Assembly: GCA_011634665.1 (NCBI GenBank)
Contig: WAEK01000011.1
Span: forward strand, 62,001-126,000
Source of the DNA: Mortierella sp. BCC40632
Lineage: Eukaryota > Mortierellomycota > Mortierellomycetes > Mortierellales > Mortierellaceae
Direction: 5' to 3'
DNA length: 64,000 nucleotides
The notes beneath the pieces are model-generated. The model made no database searches, had not been told where the DNA came from, and saw only the letters and a program-made list of their open reading frames with translations. Numbering within the stretch: position 1 is the stretch's first letter; every line of letters begins with the position of its first letter. A program made the translations under genes and the position numbers. Shown here piece by piece: positions 61,101 through 64,000 of the stretch.

Positions 61101-64000
61101 AGCAGTATACATTGTCAACAACGTGCTGATCCCGAGAATCCTATACCGAATGACGATAATGGTGGCGCCAGACTCAGTATCAACAAGGTGGGCGGGGAAA
61201 TACACGTCCATGATCCGACAGAAGCTGGGTCTAGCGAAAGGAACGCCCAACAGTATCCTACAGCACAGGCGTTTCTATGGTCTCCGGCACATCCAGGATG
61301 TGGTCGAGGAAGAGCAGGTATCGACAGCGTGGTTACGTTTCCAGGATAAACGCATGGTTGGGAAGGTTATGGCTGCGAGAGCCTTAGCATTGCAGGTGGA
61401 GTCCGGTCTTCGCTGCCATCCTTTCGAATCGCCAGCAGCAGCAGCATGTTTCAAGCAACATAACTTTCAAGCATCGGTCTGTCAGTTGCTGGCAAAAAGG
61501 AAAATTGATTTCATCGCCCCTGGGTTAAACGACACCACGGTAAAGTTGCTATCAAACGCCCTACCGCCAAAGGTCTTCGCCAAAGTATCGAGACAGCTTG
61601 CCTCGGATGGGATTTTCTATGTGCATGATGTGACAAACGAAGAAGTTACACGGATCCAAGCATGGACAGTAGTGAAAGATCGTTTTTTCCTGACGGGCGT
61701 GAAAAGAGCCTGGTATGTGGTGGTATGTCATCATCTGGGAGTCCAACCACGATCACAGGAGCCACAACCCACAGATGAAGAAAGGGTGGAGGAGGACATG
61801 GAGACAGAAGCTGAAGTGATGATGGAAGTTGAGTCGGAGGATGAGCCGTTGGTGGACAGAAGGAAGGAGAGACGGATGGCAGTGGCAGAAGGGTCGAGAG
61901 CGGCCATGGAAAGAAGGATGGAGGAGAGGAGGAGGAATGAGGGAGAGAGGAGAGAAATGAGAAGCGTGGGAACGAGCGAAAGGGTGTCTTTTGAAGGGAT
62001 GAGCCACAGGGTGGGAGTGGATGGGCCGCCCCCATCGCCCGCACAGCAATCAGAACCCGGAACCCCCCCAGATGGTGATCTCCTAGCTGTCACGAGGTCA
62101 GCATCTGCCACCTTTACCTCTTTCGGCTTCCACTTGCCACAGGGAGCGGACAAGCAGTTAAGGACGCAGACAGCAAGACTGGATAGAGACACGACTAGCC
62201 AAATGGATGCAGCCCAGGAGGAGTATGACTCGGGCACCCAGCAGGTTATGCACATGTTGCAGCAACGAGTGCAAAAGTACGCAAAGTCGTATGAGAGGGA
62301 TGTGCTACACCACTCGAGCGACAGTTACAGCCCTTCCAAAAAGAACCAGGCTATTGCAGTCAGGGTCTTGCACGAAAGGGCGAGAGAGCATTATTCGCAG
62401 CTGCAGTTGTCTTCACAAAAGATCCTGGACAACGACAAAAGACACCTGCAGGAACATTTCCAGTCGATCAAAGACGCCGCACAACGCGAGCACGAGGTGC
62501 ACCTCTCACAGTTTGAAGAAAGGGTGAGATCAGAAAAAAGGCGGACGCGCGATCATGCAATTCTGCTGGCGGAAGGACTGACCCAACATCTTCAAAAGGA
62601 CCAGGAGGAAAGGCAACAGCGAAAAGAAGATCGCAGGGAACTGAGGCGAAGGCGTGGAGTCGCTCCCTATGTTGAGGATCAGACCGAGGATATAGAGAAA
62701 GACCTGAGGGAAGAGTTTCAGGGATGGGTGAATGAGAGGCCCGCCATCGAGGGATGGCAGTCTATAGGCCCTCTTTTCGTCCAAGCATCTGTCAGAGACA
62801 AAATGCTACAGCTCAGGAACACTCAGCGCACACCAGAGGCACGTACCCTGCACACAGATGGATCCCTCATCGGGGCAGGAACAGAGGCGATATCCATGGC
62901 ATGCGGAATCGTGGACACCTCTTCAGGGCAGATCGTATCATTTGGAGGACGCGTGGGTGGCCACGCTTCGTCAACCAAAGCGGAACTCATGGGTCTAATT
63001 GCTGCAGTAGTAGCAGCACCACCAGATCAGGACCTCAGAGTGGAGTTAGACAACGAGGGCGTCGTTGATCAATTCAGACAGATGGTGGTAAACAGATCAA
63101 CCACCCTGCCCAGGAAACGACAACGCACCAATCTAGCCGCGCTATGGGCAGTGTTGGCAAAAGTGGTAAAGGAGCGGGAGGGAAGCGTTCAAGTGGTTTG
63201 GGTCCGTGGCCACAGTGATAACCAAGGGAACATCGCTGCTGATAAGGTTGCAAAGGCAAATGCTGGCGTGCGTACCGATCCTTGGAAGGTAGATCTGAGT
63301 GCACAGGATGAGCTAAACTTGGTAGCTAGGTGCGAGGGAACCAGTATCGAAATCGACATCCGTCAATTTCTGAAACGACAGACAACGATAAGGAGACACC
63401 AAGCCTGGCTAGCACAGAAGAGGACGAAGCGTGCCATCCAGAGTGTGGACGAGGTGGATTGGAGTTCAACTCTGGCCCATATTCACGACAGACGCCAAGT
63501 ACACACCTTTTACAGCAGCATGAAGGACACAGCACAACGAACACATAGGATCAAAAAGATGTTTGGAATGTTGCCGACAGGGGAAAGTGATGCATGCATG
63601 CTCGACACCCTGATGTGTACCCTAACGGAGGCTGTAGGATGTGTGCAGCTGAGACCGAAGACAACGACCACGTATGGGAATGTCTGGCAACAAAGGAGCA
63701 ACAGCGCGACATCTGGGACGAGGCCATACGTTTGATAGACGAGTGGGGTCCCAGTGAGGTTGACAAGGCAAACAGAGAAGCGAAGGATAGGTTCAAGGCA
63801 CAAGTGGCGAACCAGATCCGAGGGATCAGGGCACCCAGAAGATTGTTTTGGCGAGGGGCGCCTACCAGAGCAATAATCAAGAGTCTCAACTTCATTCGCG
63901 GGACTCCTGATCATACACCGAACCAACTTGAGGACGGATCGACGCTTCCAACAACCTTCTGGACCTTTGGCTCCCTCTGCCGTGGCCTAACACCAGCAAA
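58192..64000 (+). CDS. LINE ORF2: APE endonuclease-RT-charged insert-RNase H-CCHC, truncated by window edge
   Basis: Starts at ATG 58192, overlapping the ORF1 stop; an A16 run right after puts it out of frame by one. Endonuclease: TINVQG, IQETN, GTGLMVHKRW, IGDFNGV, SRIDMVW and SDHEMV, the full APE set (58330-59040, one break near 58700). RT: APGLSGVTGDMF, VRPITLLEHARKI, FQDMRRCYDSVS (motif A), CGLDQGGVECP (B) and YMDDTTWI (C, near 60780), with a break near 60310. Residues from about 61740 to 62780 (350 aa) are highly charged, helical, Glu/Arg/Gln-rich. RNase H: HTDGS, STKAELMGL, VELDNEGVV and NIAADKVAKA (62850-63260). After a break near 63635, CRMCAAETEDNDHVWEC forms a CCHC motif. The frame continues open to base 64000, so the C-terminus is outside. 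Confidence 0.88.

Larger units (their letters stand above)
49885..64000 (+). mobile_element. LINE (non-LTR retrotransposon), interrupted by a chromovirus, cut off by the window edge
   Basis: The LINE body is 56181 to at least 64000. ORF1 starts at 56206, and ORF2 encodes APE endonuclease, reverse transcriptase, RNase H and a C-terminal CCHC. The LTR element sits 25 bp upstream of the ORF1 start and is flanked by CCTAC on both sides. The sequence left of it (up to 282 bp, 49885-50166) therefore belongs to whatever preceded ORF1, most simply the LINE 5' UTR. The exact LINE 5' end is not fixed; the tRNA gene is its outer limit. EN plus RNase H in this order fits the I/Tad-like LINE groups. No 3' end or target duplication is visible. 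Confidence 0.85.

Overview
The window is eukaryotic nuclear DNA, most likely from an early-diverging filamentous fungus of the Mortierellomycota/Mucoromycota type. This is an inference. It rests on many short (about 60-150 nt) GT-AG introns, fungal versions of FUR1, SSK2-type MAP3K, SEC15, CK2-beta and an SLC45/Sut1-like sugar transporter, a BRCT-WGR-PARP protein, a tRNA-Gly(GCC), abundant (GA)n and poly-A/T tracts, and Ty3-type and LINE-type retroelements. I rebuilt the exon structures by hand from splice sites and reading-frame continuity; none has been tested against transcripts.

Layout. 1-2559: microsatellite-rich, no gene. 2560-4572 (-): HMG-box protein. 4573-12297: a 7.7-kb divergent, gene-free region full of (GA)n, (GT)n, (AT)n and homopolymer tracts. 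12298-14979 (+): single-pass membrane protein of unknown function. 15888-17867 (-): uracil phosphoribosyltransferase. 20357-22679 (-): PARP. 23404-28923 (-): SSK2/MEKK4-like MAP3K. 29693-33764 (-): exocyst subunit Sec15 with 16 introns. 34273-37664 (+): Sut1/SLC45-like transporter with a 14-nt exon. 37988-39131 (-): ribosomal protein uL16. 40174-41050 (-): small acidic membrane protein. 41594-42839 (-): CK2-beta, whose start codon appears split by an intron. 43638-46255 (-): unidentified Gln-rich protein. 46256-49102: gene-poor, with possible remains of an LRR-type gene.

From about 49.1 kb the window becomes a retroelement cluster around a tRNA-Gly gene. It holds a 5'-truncated retroposed tail ending in A10, the tRNA (minus strand), and the 5' end of a LINE that has been interrupted by a complete Ty3-type chromovirus (50167-56180). 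The LINE continues to the right edge and is cut off there. The chromovirus has two identical 74-bp LTRs, a 5-bp target duplication (CCTAC), gag, pol with a C-terminal chromodomain, and an extra ORF between pol and the 3' LTR. The LINE has ORF1 with a zinc knuckle and an ORF2 with APE-type endonuclease, RT, a roughly 350-residue charged segment, RNase H and a terminal CCHC.

Many coding regions, including conserved host genes (CK2-beta and the Gln-rich protein), carry single-base frame breaks inside homopolymers or microsatellites. Base-calling error in the assembly is therefore a serious alternative to real decay for the similar breaks in the retroelements. The host genes are unrelated housekeeping or signalling genes with no visible operon-like link. 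The transporter and SEC15 share a 508-bp divergent promoter region, and the HMG-box and membrane-protein genes diverge from the 7.7-kb spacer.
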